DNA of 64,000 nucleotides, from positions 1 through 64,000 of the forward strand of contig CAMWXJ010000010.1 of the NCBI GenBank assembly GCA_947178215.1. Direction: 5' to 3'. Positions 44,326 through 52,724 of this stretch are shown here, piece after piece. The stretch comes from an uncultured Porphyromonadaceae bacterium (GTDB lineage Bacteria > Bacteroidota > Bacteroidia > Bacteroidales > Muribaculaceae). The notes beneath the pieces were generated by a model that ran no database searches, had not been told where the DNA came from, and saw only the letters and a program-made list of their open reading frames with translations. The position numbers and the translations under genes are program-made. How positions within the stretch are numbered: position 1 is the stretch's first letter; every line of letters begins with the position of its first letter.

Positions 44326-45564
44326 TCAGTCGCCAAAAATCACGGTAGTGCCCGTGAGGCGGCTTTTTTCGGCCTCGAAGATTACGCGGTGGGCTTCGAG
44401 CGAATCGTCGATACCGGTGAGCAGACGTCCTCCTCCGTTCCTTACTGCATCGACAAAATCGTTGATCAGCGCCATGTCGGCTCCGCCGTGATATTTCATC
44501 TTCGCCAGATGGGAGAAATCGTAGGTCGTGGTGCGGCGACTCTTGAAATCGCGTGCGCGCAGTGTCACGCCGTCGCAGCTAATCTCGCCGCCGGTGAGCT
44601 TTATGTCGGTGTCGCGGCAATCGCGCTGTGTAAAGAAGTTGACGCTGAGAGTCACGAGCATGCCGTCGGTCATCTGCATCGTCACTACTTGATTGTCGAC
44701 AACGTCGTTGTCGCAGCGATAGACGCATCGTCCGAACGGCCCCTCGCGGAGCTGGCGGTCGATGACCTGTGCTATCGTCTCGCCGGGAGCGGGGATGAAG
44801 TTACGTGTCCACTCGCCGCGTGTGCGGTAGAGATCGACCGCCGAGAACGGGCAGCGCGGCTCGGCGGCACAGTCGATGCACCGCCCGGCGGAGTCGGTGG
44901 GCGCGTTGTCGGCGCGGAACCATCGCAGGGAGCCAAACGATGACACGCGGCGGCAGTGGGCGCCGGTCATCCACAGCAGCAGGTCGAGATCGTGGCAGCA
45001 CTTGGCGAGCAGCATGGGATTGCTATCTTTCTCTCGGTTCATGGAGCCGCGCACAAAGCTGTGTGTGGCGCGGTCGATACCCACCTCCTCGGTGTGGTGT
45101 ATGGAAATCACCTTGCCGTACTCGCCCGATTCAATCATCTCCTTTATCTTGACAAAAATAGGGTAGTAGCGGAGCACGTGGCACACCGAAACGAGCATCC
45201 CGGCGGCGCGGGCCTTGTCGGCAATGGCGACACACTCGCCGTAGCTCTGCGCTACGGGCTTTTCCAGCAACAGGTGATAGCCGGCGTCGAGGGCCATCAT
45301 GGCAGGCTCGAAATGCAGGTTCTCGGGGGTAGCGACGATTACAGCGTCGGCTTTGATGCCGTCGGCAAACATGGTGTGATAATCGGCATAGCGGCGCTCA
45401 GGCGGCACTCCCGCGCGTTCGGCGAGGCTGTCGCGTCTCACCCTGTCGGGATCGACCACGGCGACGAGGCGTGCCTTGTCGGGGTGTGTCTCGATGTAAT
45501 GCATGTAGGTGCGAAGGCGGTTGCCGGCTCCTATGGCTATCAGCGATACGGGGTCCATGTTCAC
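44326..45564 (-). CDS. Gfo/Idh/MocA-family oxidoreductase
   Basis: A 412-residue NAD(P)-dependent sugar or inositol dehydrogenase-like enzyme. The Rossmann domain (1-125) begins VSLIAIGAGNRLRTYMHY and reaches EKPVAQSYGEC with the catalytic-type Lys. The second domain has the HDLDLLLW motif (from AKCCHDLDLLLWMTG) in place of the common GxHxxD. A four-Cys patch, CIDCAAEPRCPFSA, is unusual and may bind a metal or form a knuckle. The track of GTG at 45564 overlaps the glycosyltransferase stop as GTGA; an ATG lies two codons in at 45558. Last gene of the flippase-DUF389-GT4 operon, so a nucleotide-sugar or glycan role is likely. Confidence 0.85.
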   Translation of the reverse strand: MNMDPVSLIAIGAGNRLRTYMHYIETHPDKARLVAVVDPDRVRRDSLAERAGVPPERRYADYHTMFADGIKADAVIVATPENLHFEPAMMALDAGYHLLLEKPVAQSYGECVAIADKARAAGMLVSVCHVLRYYPIFVKIKEMIESGEYGKVISIHHTEEVGIDRATHSFVRGSMNREKDSNPMLLAKCCHDLDLLLWMTGAHCRRVSSFGSLRWFRADNAPTDSAGRCIDCAAEPRCPFSAVDLYRTRGEWTRNFIPAPGETIAQVIDRQLREGPFGRCVYRCDNDVVDNQVVTMQMTDGMLVTLSVNFFTQRDCRDTDIKLTGGEISCDGVTLRARDFKSRRTTTYDFSHLAKMKYHGGADMALINDFVDAVRNGGGRLLTGIDDSLEAHRVIFEAEKSRLTGTTVIFGD

Positions 45565-46847
45565 GCCGGTTTGTCGGAGCCGCCTGCCAGCAACTCGCCG
45601 AATAATTCGATGTAGCGCGCCGCAATAGCAGGCGACGAGAAGCGCTTCACCACGGAGTCGTGGAGTTCGTCGCGCGAAATGCCGCTGTTGATGGCCCAGA
45701 TGATGCCTTCGGCCACAGAATGAGTGTCCTTGTACTCGGCTATGTAGCCGTTGACCTTGTGGTCGACAATGTCGGCCTGGCCACCCCTGCCGAACGTAAC
45801 CGGTATGCAGCCCATGGCCTGACCCTCGATGAGGGTGCCGGGGAGAGTCTCGTAGAGCGACGTCGAGAGCACTATGTGCGAGTGGCCGTAGATGAGGCGC
45901 AGGATTGACGTGTCGTTGACGCGGCCGAGAGCAACGTAGGGCATTCGCAGCCCGTCGAGGGCAGCGGGATTGTGAATCTCGCCCACAAATACCACCGTCA
46001 TGCGGCGCGCGAGCTCAGGCTCATTGTCGAAGATATAGTTGAGTGCCTCTATGGCGTAAGGCAATCCCTTGATTGTGTCGTCGAGGCGTGCGGCGCACAT
46101 CACTATGCGCAGATCGTTGGCCCCGACCTCTGCGAGCGGGTCGGCCGACCCCTTAATCTCGTCGGGCGAATAATACTCGGCGGGGAAAGCGTTGGGTATA
46201 ACCTCGACTTCGCGGTCGCGCAGCAACAGGCTCCGCGACGCTCTCTCGGCGAGCCACCGGCTTACCGCGATATAACGTATCGGCACTCTCGCCACGAGGT
46301 CCATTTTTTTCTGCCACACTCTCCGCGACAGGTCTACGCTCGACGTGCCGCTGAGAAACTGGCAGTTGCCGCAGCCGTCGAGCTCGTAGGCGTCACATTC
46401 GTAGGCGTGATGGCAGATTCCGGTCATGCACCACATGTCGTGCATGGTCCACACGAGCGGCTTCCCGAGGCGGTGGAGCTTCCTTATCCCTTTGAGCGAG
46501 AGGAGGCCCTGGTTAATCCAACCGAGGGCCACGACGTCGGCGTCCTTGACCCACGGGTGTGACGCGACACGACACCCGGCCGAGGCCGTAGACACCTTGA
46601 ACAGCTTGGCGCGGGAGAAGCGATTGGAGAGAAATATCTGTATGCGCTCGCGCATGAACGCTATGCCGCGCACGGTGCGCCCGGCTATGACCGCCACATT
46701 GGGGTCGTCGGTGCGTCGGGTGTAGACCACCATACGGGCGTCGACGCCCTCGCGGCGCAGTGCGCGCATGAGGCGGTAAGTGACGATAGCGGCTCCTCCG
46801 AGGGTGTCGCTGTGGCTGATAAATGTTACTCGCAGTGGCTTGTTCAT
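45561..46847 (-). CDS. GT4-type glycosyltransferase
   Basis: A 428-residue cytoplasmic or membrane-associated glycosyltransferase with the GT-B fold. The start RVTFISHSDTLGGAAIVTYRLMRAL is the typical acceptor-domain opening. The donor half has the nucleotide-sugar signature around SLYETLPGTLIEGQAMGCIPVTFGRGGQADIV (E-x7-E pattern). A cysteine cluster CMTGICHHAYECDAYELDGCGNC follows WTMHDMW, as in several Bacteroides capsule and O-glycan transferases. Probably adds a sugar to a lipid-linked glycan. It begins 9 nt after DUF389. Confidence 0.88.
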   Translation of the reverse strand: MNKPLRVTFISHSDTLGGAAIVTYRLMRALRREGVDARMVVYTRRTDDPNVAVIAGRTVRGIAFMRERIQIFLSNRFSRAKLFKVSTASAGCRVASHPWVKDADVVALGWINQGLLSLKGIRKLHRLGKPLVWTMHDMWCMTGICHHAYECDAYELDGCGNCQFLSGTSSVDLSRRVWQKKMDLVARVPIRYIAVSRWLAERASRSLLLRDREVEVIPNAFPAEYYSPDEIKGSADPLAEVGANDLRIVMCAARLDDTIKGLPYAIEALNYIFDNEPELARRMTVVFVGEIHNPAALDGLRMPYVALGRVNDTSILRLIYGHSHIVLSTSLYETLPGTLIEGQAMGCIPVTFGRGGQADIVDHKVNGYIAEYKDTHSVAEGIIWAINSGISRDELHDSVVKRFSSPAIAARYIELFGELLAGGSDKPA

Positions 46848-46856
46848 GTGGAGGGG

Positions 46857-48242
46857 TCAGGGGTTGGGGATTGTTACTATCTCTATTTTGTCGACCGACA
46901 GACGGGCGCACAGATATTCGCGGAAGCGTTTCAGCATCGTTGGGGAGAGGGGCTTGTGCATGTATACCATGGCTACGTTTACGGTATCGGTGCCGGAGCT
47001 GCCGGCGGCGTGTTCGGTAGCGGCGAAGATGCTGCGTGAAATGGCGAGATCGCGCACCTCGGGGAAGAGCACTCGCACTTCGGGGGCTATGTTGAGGGCA
47101 ATCTCGCGGTTGCTGCGCTCGTCGGCTATGATTGCACGGAGCGAGTCTATGTCGTTCTGCTGCCGCTCGATAGTGCTCTGCGTCACTTGATAGATGTCGC
47201 GCATCGAGGTGGTGAGCGCGCTCACGTTGTCAAACTGCGGCGAGTTGGCGGCTTCGCCTTGCAGGATTTCGAGTTTCACGTCGCCGAGGTTGTAGTAGCG
47301 CATGCGTGGTTCGAGGGCGAGCATGAGTGAGTCGGCGGGAAGAGTGCGTCCCAGCAACGTCAGGCGCAGGTAGCGCTGGCCGTTGTCGGTAAACAGTTTC
47401 TTGGATATTACCTGCGTGGCGGGAAAACGGCACTCCTCGGTCACGAACTTGTCGACTTCGACGTTGAGCTTATTTGTGCGCAGCATGTTGAAGGTGAGGT
47501 ATATCGCCGGCAGCATGGTGAGGATTGCGAGCGAATAGACCCACTTCATCACGCGCCTCGATCGCTCGGGGTCGGCGGCCGTGGTGTGCTCGTACTTCAT
47601 CAGCTTCACGCCTATGAACGTGGCGAAAGCTATGTAGATTGAGTTGATGATGAAAAGGTAGAATGCGCCGAAGAAGTAGTGCAGCTGCCATGTGGCGAGG
47701 CCGTAGCCGGCGGTACATAGCGGCGGCATGAGTGCGGTGGCGATTGCTACGCCGGGAAGCACGTTGCCCTTGTTGCGCGAGGCGATGGCAAGGATTCCGG
47801 CAAAGCCGCCCACAAAGGCGATGAGCACGTCGTAGATTGTGGGCGATGTGCGGGCCAGCAGCTCGGAATGCTGCTCGTTGACCGGAGATATAAGGAAATA
47901 CACTGTCGAAGCTATAACCGAGAAGCCGGCGGCCATTGCGAGGTTGCGCAGCGAGCGCTTGATGAGGTCGAAGTCGTGTACTCCTACTCCGAGTCCGCTT
48001 CCGATGATAGGGCCCATGAGCGGAGAGATGAGCATGGCGCCGATGATGACGGCGGTGGAGTTGGTGTTGAGGCCGAGCGACGCGATGAGGATGGCGAGGA
48101 TGAGAATCACGATGTTGGTGCCCTTGAACGACACGCCGTCACGAATCGACTCCTCGGCTTCGGCCTGCGATATGAGCTGGCCTGAGAATGAGAAATAGTT
48201 GACAAGGAAGCCGGAAAGGGTGTGTGAGGGTCCGGTGCTCAT
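46857..48242 (-). CDS. DUF389-family membrane protein
   Basis: A 461-residue protein. Its N-terminal half has about six helices with the family motif AILIASLGLNTNSTAVIIGAMLISPLMGPIIGSGLGV near residue 55 and later LPGVAIATALMPPLCTAGYGL, as in the TIGR00341/DUF389 family. The C-terminal half (about 255-461) is a soluble domain with alternating strands and helices. The function is unknown; homologues occur in many bacteria. It overlaps the flippase stop as ATGA and is followed by the GT4 gene, which suggests a part in envelope glycan transport or stress. Confidence 0.82.
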   Translation of the reverse strand: MSTGPSHTLSGFLVNYFSFSGQLISQAEAEESIRDGVSFKGTNIVILILAILIASLGLNTNSTAVIIGAMLISPLMGPIIGSGLGVGVHDFDLIKRSLRNLAMAAGFSVIASTVYFLISPVNEQHSELLARTSPTIYDVLIAFVGGFAGILAIASRNKGNVLPGVAIATALMPPLCTAGYGLATWQLHYFFGAFYLFIINSIYIAFATFIGVKLMKYEHTTAADPERSRRVMKWVYSLAILTMLPAIYLTFNMLRTNKLNVEVDKFVTEECRFPATQVISKKLFTDNGQRYLRLTLLGRTLPADSLMLALEPRMRYYNLGDVKLEILQGEAANSPQFDNVSALTTSMRDIYQVTQSTIERQQNDIDSLRAIIADERSNREIALNIAPEVRVLFPEVRDLAISRSIFAATEHAAGSSGTDTVNVAMVYMHKPLSPTMLKRFREYLCARLSVDKIEIVTIPNP

Positions 48243-49723
48243 GATTTACGGAGTTTTGACAAGTGTGGAAGAGGTATATGCTCGAATTTTACGGCGGCTC
48301 CGACGAAGCCGGCCAGGAGGATGGTGCGCACGCTGAGGTCAATAGCCTCATGGCCGGTGGCGACGGCGACGCTCAGGCCGTAGAGGGCCATGGCGGCGAG
48401 GAAATAGAGGCACAGACGCCCCGTGGCATACGGGATAGGCATCTTGCGGCGTCCTATGGCCCACGAAGTTACCATCATGACGGTGTAGCAGGCGAGGGCG
48501 GCCCATGCGCAGCCCATGTAGCCCATTGAGGGCACGAGCAGGAAGTTGAGCGCGAGGGTCACGGCGAGGCCCAGCAGCGAGAACCATGTGCCCCAGATAG
48601 TGCGGTCGGTGAGCTTGTACCAGAGCGAGAGGTTGAAGAAGATGCCGAAAAAGAGTTCGGCAATCATGATTATCGGCACCACTTTCAGGCCTGAGAAGTA
48701 GCTCGGGGCGATGAAGTAGCGCAATACCGGGAGATAGAACATCACGCCGAGGAAAATCACCAGTCCGAAGATGATGAAATAGCGCATGGCGTCGGCATAT
48801 TTGCGGGTCGAGCCAGCCTCTTTGTCGCGGGCGAAGATAAACGGCTCGTAGGCGAAGCGGAAAGCCTGGGTAAACATCACCATGACTATGGCTATCTTGT
48901 AGTTGGCGCCGTAGATGCCCACTTGGGACATGGCCGTGGTCTTGTCGGCTACGAGGTAGGGGAGCATCAGCTTGTCGATGGTCTGGTTCATGATGCCGGC
49001 GATGCCGAGTATGAGCAGCGGGAACGAGTAGCTTACCATCTCGCGCCAGAGTGCGGCGTTGAAGCGCCAGCGGAAGCCGGTGAGGTCGGGGATAAGAAGC
49101 AGTGTCACCACAGCCGAACTGATAAGGTTGCTCAGGAATATGTAGCCGATGCCGAAGCCGGGGTCGTAGAACCAGTCGACCCACGAGGGCGCCATTGCCA
49201 TGAGCCAGGGGCATATGAGGATGAAGAAGAGGTTGAAGCCTATGTTGAGGGCTATGCCGAGCAGTTTCAGGGCCGCGAAGCGCATGGGGCGGTGACGGTA
49301 GCGGAGGTAGCAGAACGGTATGGCCGAGAAGGCGTCAAAAGCGAGCACCAGCGCCATCATGGCCGCATAGGAGGGGTGGGAGGGGCAGTGAAGCAACCGG
49401 GCTACCGGATTGACGAACACCAGCGCGAGGACGAGAAACAGCGTCGAGCTTACGCCGAGCGAGATGAGGGTCGTGGAGTAGACCTCCATAGGGTCCTTGT
49501 AGCGGTCGTGGTTGGCGAAACGGAAAAATCCGGTCTCCATGCCGTAGATGAGTATCAGCAGCGCGAGAGCCGTAAAGGAGTAGACGTAGGTCACCACGCC
49601 GTACTCCGTGTCGGGAAACACCGTGGTGTAGAGCGGCACCAGACACCAGTTGAGGAAGCGGCCTATGATGCTGCTCGCACCATATACCACAGTGTCTTTG
49701 GCAAGGCTTTTGATAGCTCCCAT
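48239..49723 (-). CDS. polysaccharide flippase (Wzx/MOP superfamily)
   Basis: A 494-residue membrane protein with about 14 predicted helices. It starts LAKDTVVYGASSIIGRFLNWCLVPLYT and TEYGVVTYVYSF, the opening of PST-type exporters of the MOP superfamily. Central positions carry LMLPYLVADKTTAMSQVGIYGANYKIA, another common region. It should move lipid-linked sugars across the inner membrane. It is followed by DUF389 (ATGA overlap) and preceded by ruvB (86 nt gap). Confidence 0.88.
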   Translation of the reverse strand: MGAIKSLAKDTVVYGASSIIGRFLNWCLVPLYTTVFPDTEYGVVTYVYSFTALALLILIYGMETGFFRFANHDRYKDPMEVYSTTLISLGVSSTLFLVLALVFVNPVARLLHCPSHPSYAAMMALVLAFDAFSAIPFCYLRYRHRPMRFAALKLLGIALNIGFNLFFILICPWLMAMAPSWVDWFYDPGFGIGYIFLSNLISSAVVTLLLIPDLTGFRWRFNAALWREMVSYSFPLLILGIAGIMNQTIDKLMLPYLVADKTTAMSQVGIYGANYKIAIVMVMFTQAFRFAYEPFIFARDKEAGSTRKYADAMRYFIIFGLVIFLGVMFYLPVLRYFIAPSYFSGLKVVPIIMIAELFFGIFFNLSLWYKLTDRTIWGTWFSLLGLAVTLALNFLLVPSMGYMGCAWAALACYTVMMVTSWAIGRRKMPIPYATGRLCLYFLAAMALYGLSVAVATGHEAIDLSVRTILLAGFVGAAVKFEHIPLPHLSKLRKS

Positions 49724-49809
49724 GAGGATTTGCGCCTGACTGTCACGGGCGCTCGTGAGTTAACGTGAAGTAATGCGGTGAATGAAATGGTTGTGGCAGG
49801 GAATAAACG

Positions 49810-50874
49810 TCATTCAAAGAGGCCGCCGTAGTAATCGCGTTTGTCGCCGCCGGCAAGGTGGGTCCACGCCAGTTCGGTGACCTCGCGGCCTCTCGGTGTA
49901 CGATTAATAAAACCCTCTTTGATGAGAAAAGGTTCGTAGACCTCTTCGATTGTGCCGGGGTCCTCGCCGAGAGCGGTGGCGATGGTGGAGAGGCCCACCG
50001 GTCCGCCCTTGAACTTGGTGATGATGGTGCGGAGGATTTTGTTGTCGGTCTCGTCGAGTCCGTAGCGGTCGATTTTGAGCGCTTCGAGCGCGAAGCGCGC
50101 TATGTCTATGTCGATGCTGCCGGAGCCTTTGACCTGGGCGAAGTCGCGCACGCGGCGCAGCAGGGCGTTGGCTATTCGCGGCGTGCCGCGCGAGCGCATG
50201 GCTATCTCGTGTGACGCCTCTCCGGAGCAGCGCACGCGAAGCAGCGACGCTGAGCGCAGGATGATTCGTTCAAGTGTCTCATGGTCGTAGTATTCGAGCG
50301 AGCAGTTGATGCCGAAGCGGGCGCGCATTGGCGAGGTGAGCAGGCCTGAGCGGGTGGTGGCGCCAACGAGGGTGAACGGGCTGAGGGCGAGCTGCACCGA
50401 TCGGGCGCCGGGGCCTTTGTCAATCATGATGTCGATGCGGAAGTCCTCCATGGCGGGATAGAGGTACTCCTCCACCACCGGGCTGAGACGGTGTATCTCG
50501 TCGATGAACAGCACGTCGTTGGGCTCGAGCGAGGTAAGTATGCCGGCCAGGTCGCCCGGCTTGTCGAGCACCGGGCCGGAGGTGACTTTGAAGCCTACGC
50601 CGAGTTCGTTGGCGATGATGTTGCTGAGCGTGGTCTTGCCGAGGCCGGGAGGGCCGTAGAGGAGGGTATGGTCGAGCGGCTCGCCGCGCATGCGCGCGGC
50701 GGCGACAAAGATACGGAGGTTTTCCACCACCTTGCTTTGACCGCGGAAGTCGTCGAAGCGTGCGGGGCGCAGCGCCTTGTCCTGGTCACGGTCGGCGGGG
50801 GCGGGTTCTTCGGCGCGTATGTCAAACGGGTCGGCCAGGGGGGCCTCCTCCTCTTGTTTCTTTTTCTTGCTCAT
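49810..50874 (-). CDS. ruvB: Holliday junction helicase RuvB
   Basis: A 354-residue AAA+ branch-migration motor that works with RuvA and RuvC. The sequence has Walker [16 protein letters not shown], Walker [14 protein letters not shown], sensor [18 protein letters not shown], and the C-terminal winged-helix region [13 protein letters not shown]...[21 protein letters not shown]. The 30-residue N-terminus is Lys/Glu-rich. I begin at the ATG 50874, which overlaps the GT9 stop as ATGA; upstream in-frame residues are unrelated. A DNA repair gene embedded among glycan genes; ruvA and ruvC are not in the window. Confidence 0.96.
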   Translation of the reverse strand: MSKKKKQEEEAPLADPFDIRAEEPAPADRDQDKALRPARFDDFRGQSKVVENLRIFVAAARMRGEPLDHTLLYGPPGLGKTTLSNIIANELGVGFKVTSGPVLDKPGDLAGILTSLEPNDVLFIDEIHRLSPVVEEYLYPAMEDFRIDIMIDKGPGARSVQLALSPFTLVGATTRSGLLTSPMRARFGINCSLEYYDHETLERIILRSASLLRVRCSGEASHEIAMRSRGTPRIANALLRRVRDFAQVKGSGSIDIDIARFALEALKIDRYGLDETDNKILRTIITKFKGGPVGLSTIATALGEDPGTIEEVYEPFLIKEGFINRTPRGREVTELAWTHLAGGDKRDYYGGLFE

Positions 50875-51908
50875 CGTGGTGGAAGTGTGGAGAGTGTGAT
50901 GCGGGCCACGGCCTCTGGGGCTATCGACCCGATACAGGGATATGTTCCGTCGTCGCTCACCCGACACGGGCGGTTGCCGTAAATCGAGCATGGGCGGCAC
51001 GGCATTGTGGTCTGGACGCGCAGGCGGTCAGGCGAGGTGGTGCCGGCAAATCCGGCGTAGGGGTGTGTCGGACCCCACAGGCTCACCACCGGCACGCCGT
51101 GAAGTGCGGCGAGGTGCATGTTGCCGGAGTCCATGCTCACCATGACGTGGAGCGTCGCCATGAGGTCGAGCTCGCCTGCGAGGCCGCCTGGTAGGCCGAG
51201 CGTCGGCACCACCGTGTCGCCCTCGGCGGCAATGGCGCTGACGCGCTCTGTCTCTTCGCCGGGGGCGCAGAACCAGTAGATGCGGGCGTCGGGACGCTCA
51301 GCGCGTATCATAGCGGCGGCCTGAGCCATTTTGCCGAGTGGATAAGCTTTGCCCTGATGAGCGGCAAAGGGAGCGATGCCTATGCGCGGCTTGCTGTCGA
51401 CGGGATGCGCCGGCCCGAGCGGTGCGGGCACCGGTATGCCCGGGTCGAACCCTATTCGCGCCAGGGTGTCGGCGTAGCGGCTCGGGATGCTGACAAGCTG
51501 CTCGCGGCGTGTGCCGCTCACAAGGGCCTTTTTGTCAGCGCGCCCTTTGTCGATAGTGGCTACTGGTATGCCGGCGAGGCGCATCAGTGAGCGAATCACG
51601 CGGGTGCGTATCACGTCGTGCAGATCGGCCACGGCCGCAGGGCGGTATTTGTGGCGCAGCTCTCGTGCGAGCCGCAGGAGACCGCCAAGACCTTTGTAGC
51701 TTTTGAGATCGACGCTTTCGACCTCAACCTCAGGTGGAAAGAAAGGCGCGAAGCATCCGCGCGTCACCACTACGAAACGTGCCGACGGGTGCCGCCGTGC
51801 GGCGGCTGTCACCACCGGCGATGTCATGGCTACGTCGCCCAGCGCCGAGAAGCGCAGGATGAGCACCACAGGGCGCCGGTCGTCGGAGCCGTTGGCATGC
51901 GCTGTCAT
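50871..51908 (-). CDS. GT9-family glycosyltransferase (heptosyltransferase-like)
   Basis: A 345-residue transferase resembling the ADP-heptose:LPS heptosyltransferases. It starts [26 protein letters not shown] and has the donor-site pattern [23 protein letters not shown], then [32 protein letters not shown]. It probably adds a core sugar to lipopolysaccharide; the exact sugar is not certain. ATGA overlaps link it to DUF4254 upstream and ruvB downstream. Confidence 0.88.
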   Translation of the reverse strand: MTAHANGSDDRRPVVLILRFSALGDVAMTSPVVTAAARRHPSARFVVVTRGCFAPFFPPEVEVESVDLKSYKGLGGLLRLARELRHKYRPAAVADLHDVIRTRVIRSLMRLAGIPVATIDKGRADKKALVSGTRREQLVSIPSRYADTLARIGFDPGIPVPAPLGPAHPVDSKPRIGIAPFAAHQGKAYPLGKMAQAAAMIRAERPDARIYWFCAPGEETERVSAIAAEGDTVVPTLGLPGGLAGELDLMATLHVMVSMDSGNMHLAALHGVPVVSLWGPTHPYAGFAGTTSPDRLRVQTTMPCRPCSIYGNRPCRVSDDGTYPCIGSIAPEAVARITLSTLPPR

Positions 51909-52507
51909 TTATTGTATAATACGGGGTTGGTGGCCGGGTCGTTGTACATCTTCATCTGGCGGTACACCTTCATGTACTTGCGTCCGGCGGCAATGTCGTC
52001 GAGCAGGGTGTCGATGGCTGCGGTAAGGTCGGCGCGCTGCTCTTCGAGCACGGCGAGTTTGGCGGCGCAACGGGTGCGGTGGCCGGCGTCGGCGTCAGGA
52101 CGGTCGACCTCGGCTTTCATGTGGTAGATTTTGAGGGCGAGGATGCTCAGGCGGTCGAGAGCCCACGCGGGGCTTTCGGTGTTGATTGTGGCATCGGGCG
52201 TTGGCTGCACTTCGGCGTAGAGGTTGCGGAAGTAGGTGTCAAGGTCTTCGACCATGTCGGTGCGCACCTGGTTGGAGCTGTCGATGCGGCGTTTGAGCGC
52301 GAGTGCCTCCACGGGGTTAATCTGCGGGTCGCGGATTATGTCTTCGAGGTGCCACTGCACTGCGTCAACGCGGTTTTTCTCAGCGAGAAGCGCTTCGACC
52401 GACCCTTTGGCGTAAGGATTGGAAAATTCCGAGTCGACATCGTCGGCAATATGGTAGTCGGCTGTCACGGCCTCAAATATATCGTAAGCTTTGGCGGCAA
52501 AATGCAT
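51905..52507 (-). CDS. DUF4254-family protein
   Basis: A 200-residue, highly helical cytoplasmic protein with no signal or membrane segment. The pattern VDAVQWHLEDIIRDPQINPVEALALKRRIDSSNQVRTDMVEDLD (about 55-100) and LSILALKIYHMKAE fits DUF4254, which often stands beside a GT9 transferase in Bacteroidales. It is the first gene of the DUF4254-GT9-ruvB run and has a promoter at 52538-52568. A part in LPS synthesis is inferred from neighbours. Confidence 0.82.
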   Translation of the reverse strand: MHFAAKAYDIFEAVTADYHIADDVDSEFSNPYAKGSVEALLAEKNRVDAVQWHLEDIIRDPQINPVEALALKRRIDSSNQVRTDMVEDLDTYFRNLYAEVQPTPDATINTESPAWALDRLSILALKIYHMKAEVDRPDADAGHRTRCAAKLAVLEEQRADLTAAIDTLLDDIAAGRKYMKVYRQMKMYNDPATNPVLYNK

Positions 52508-52537
52508 GGCTTGTGTCTATGGTGTTTAAGTAATATG

Positions 52538-52568
52538 CAAAGATAAGCCAAATCTCCCGACCCTGCAA
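52538..52568 (-). promoter_or_regulatory. promoter of the DUF4254-GT9-ruvB run
   Basis: TTG at 52566-52568 and TATCTTTG at 52538-52545 on the minus strand, 20 bp apart; start near 52534, leader about 27 nt. Confidence 0.75.
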
Positions 52569-52640
52569 ATAAGGCGTAGGCATCAGTGGCGCTGGTTGCG
52601 GCTTAAATAATGTTATGCAAGATATGGTTTCCGTGCGCGA

Positions 52641-52674
52641 TTGTATAAATATTCAGATAAAATCCTTAAATTTG
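52641..52674 (+). promoter_or_regulatory. promoter of the GH109-like gene
   Basis: TTG at 52641-52643 and TAAATTTG at 52667-52674, 23 bp apart; start near 52678, leader about 47 nt, A-rich before the ATG. Divergent from the DUF4254 promoter about 70 bp away. Confidence 0.65.
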
Positions 52675-52724
52675 CAGACAAATAAAATCTAACTCCATAC
52701 CAAAACTAATCATCTATCCAGTTT

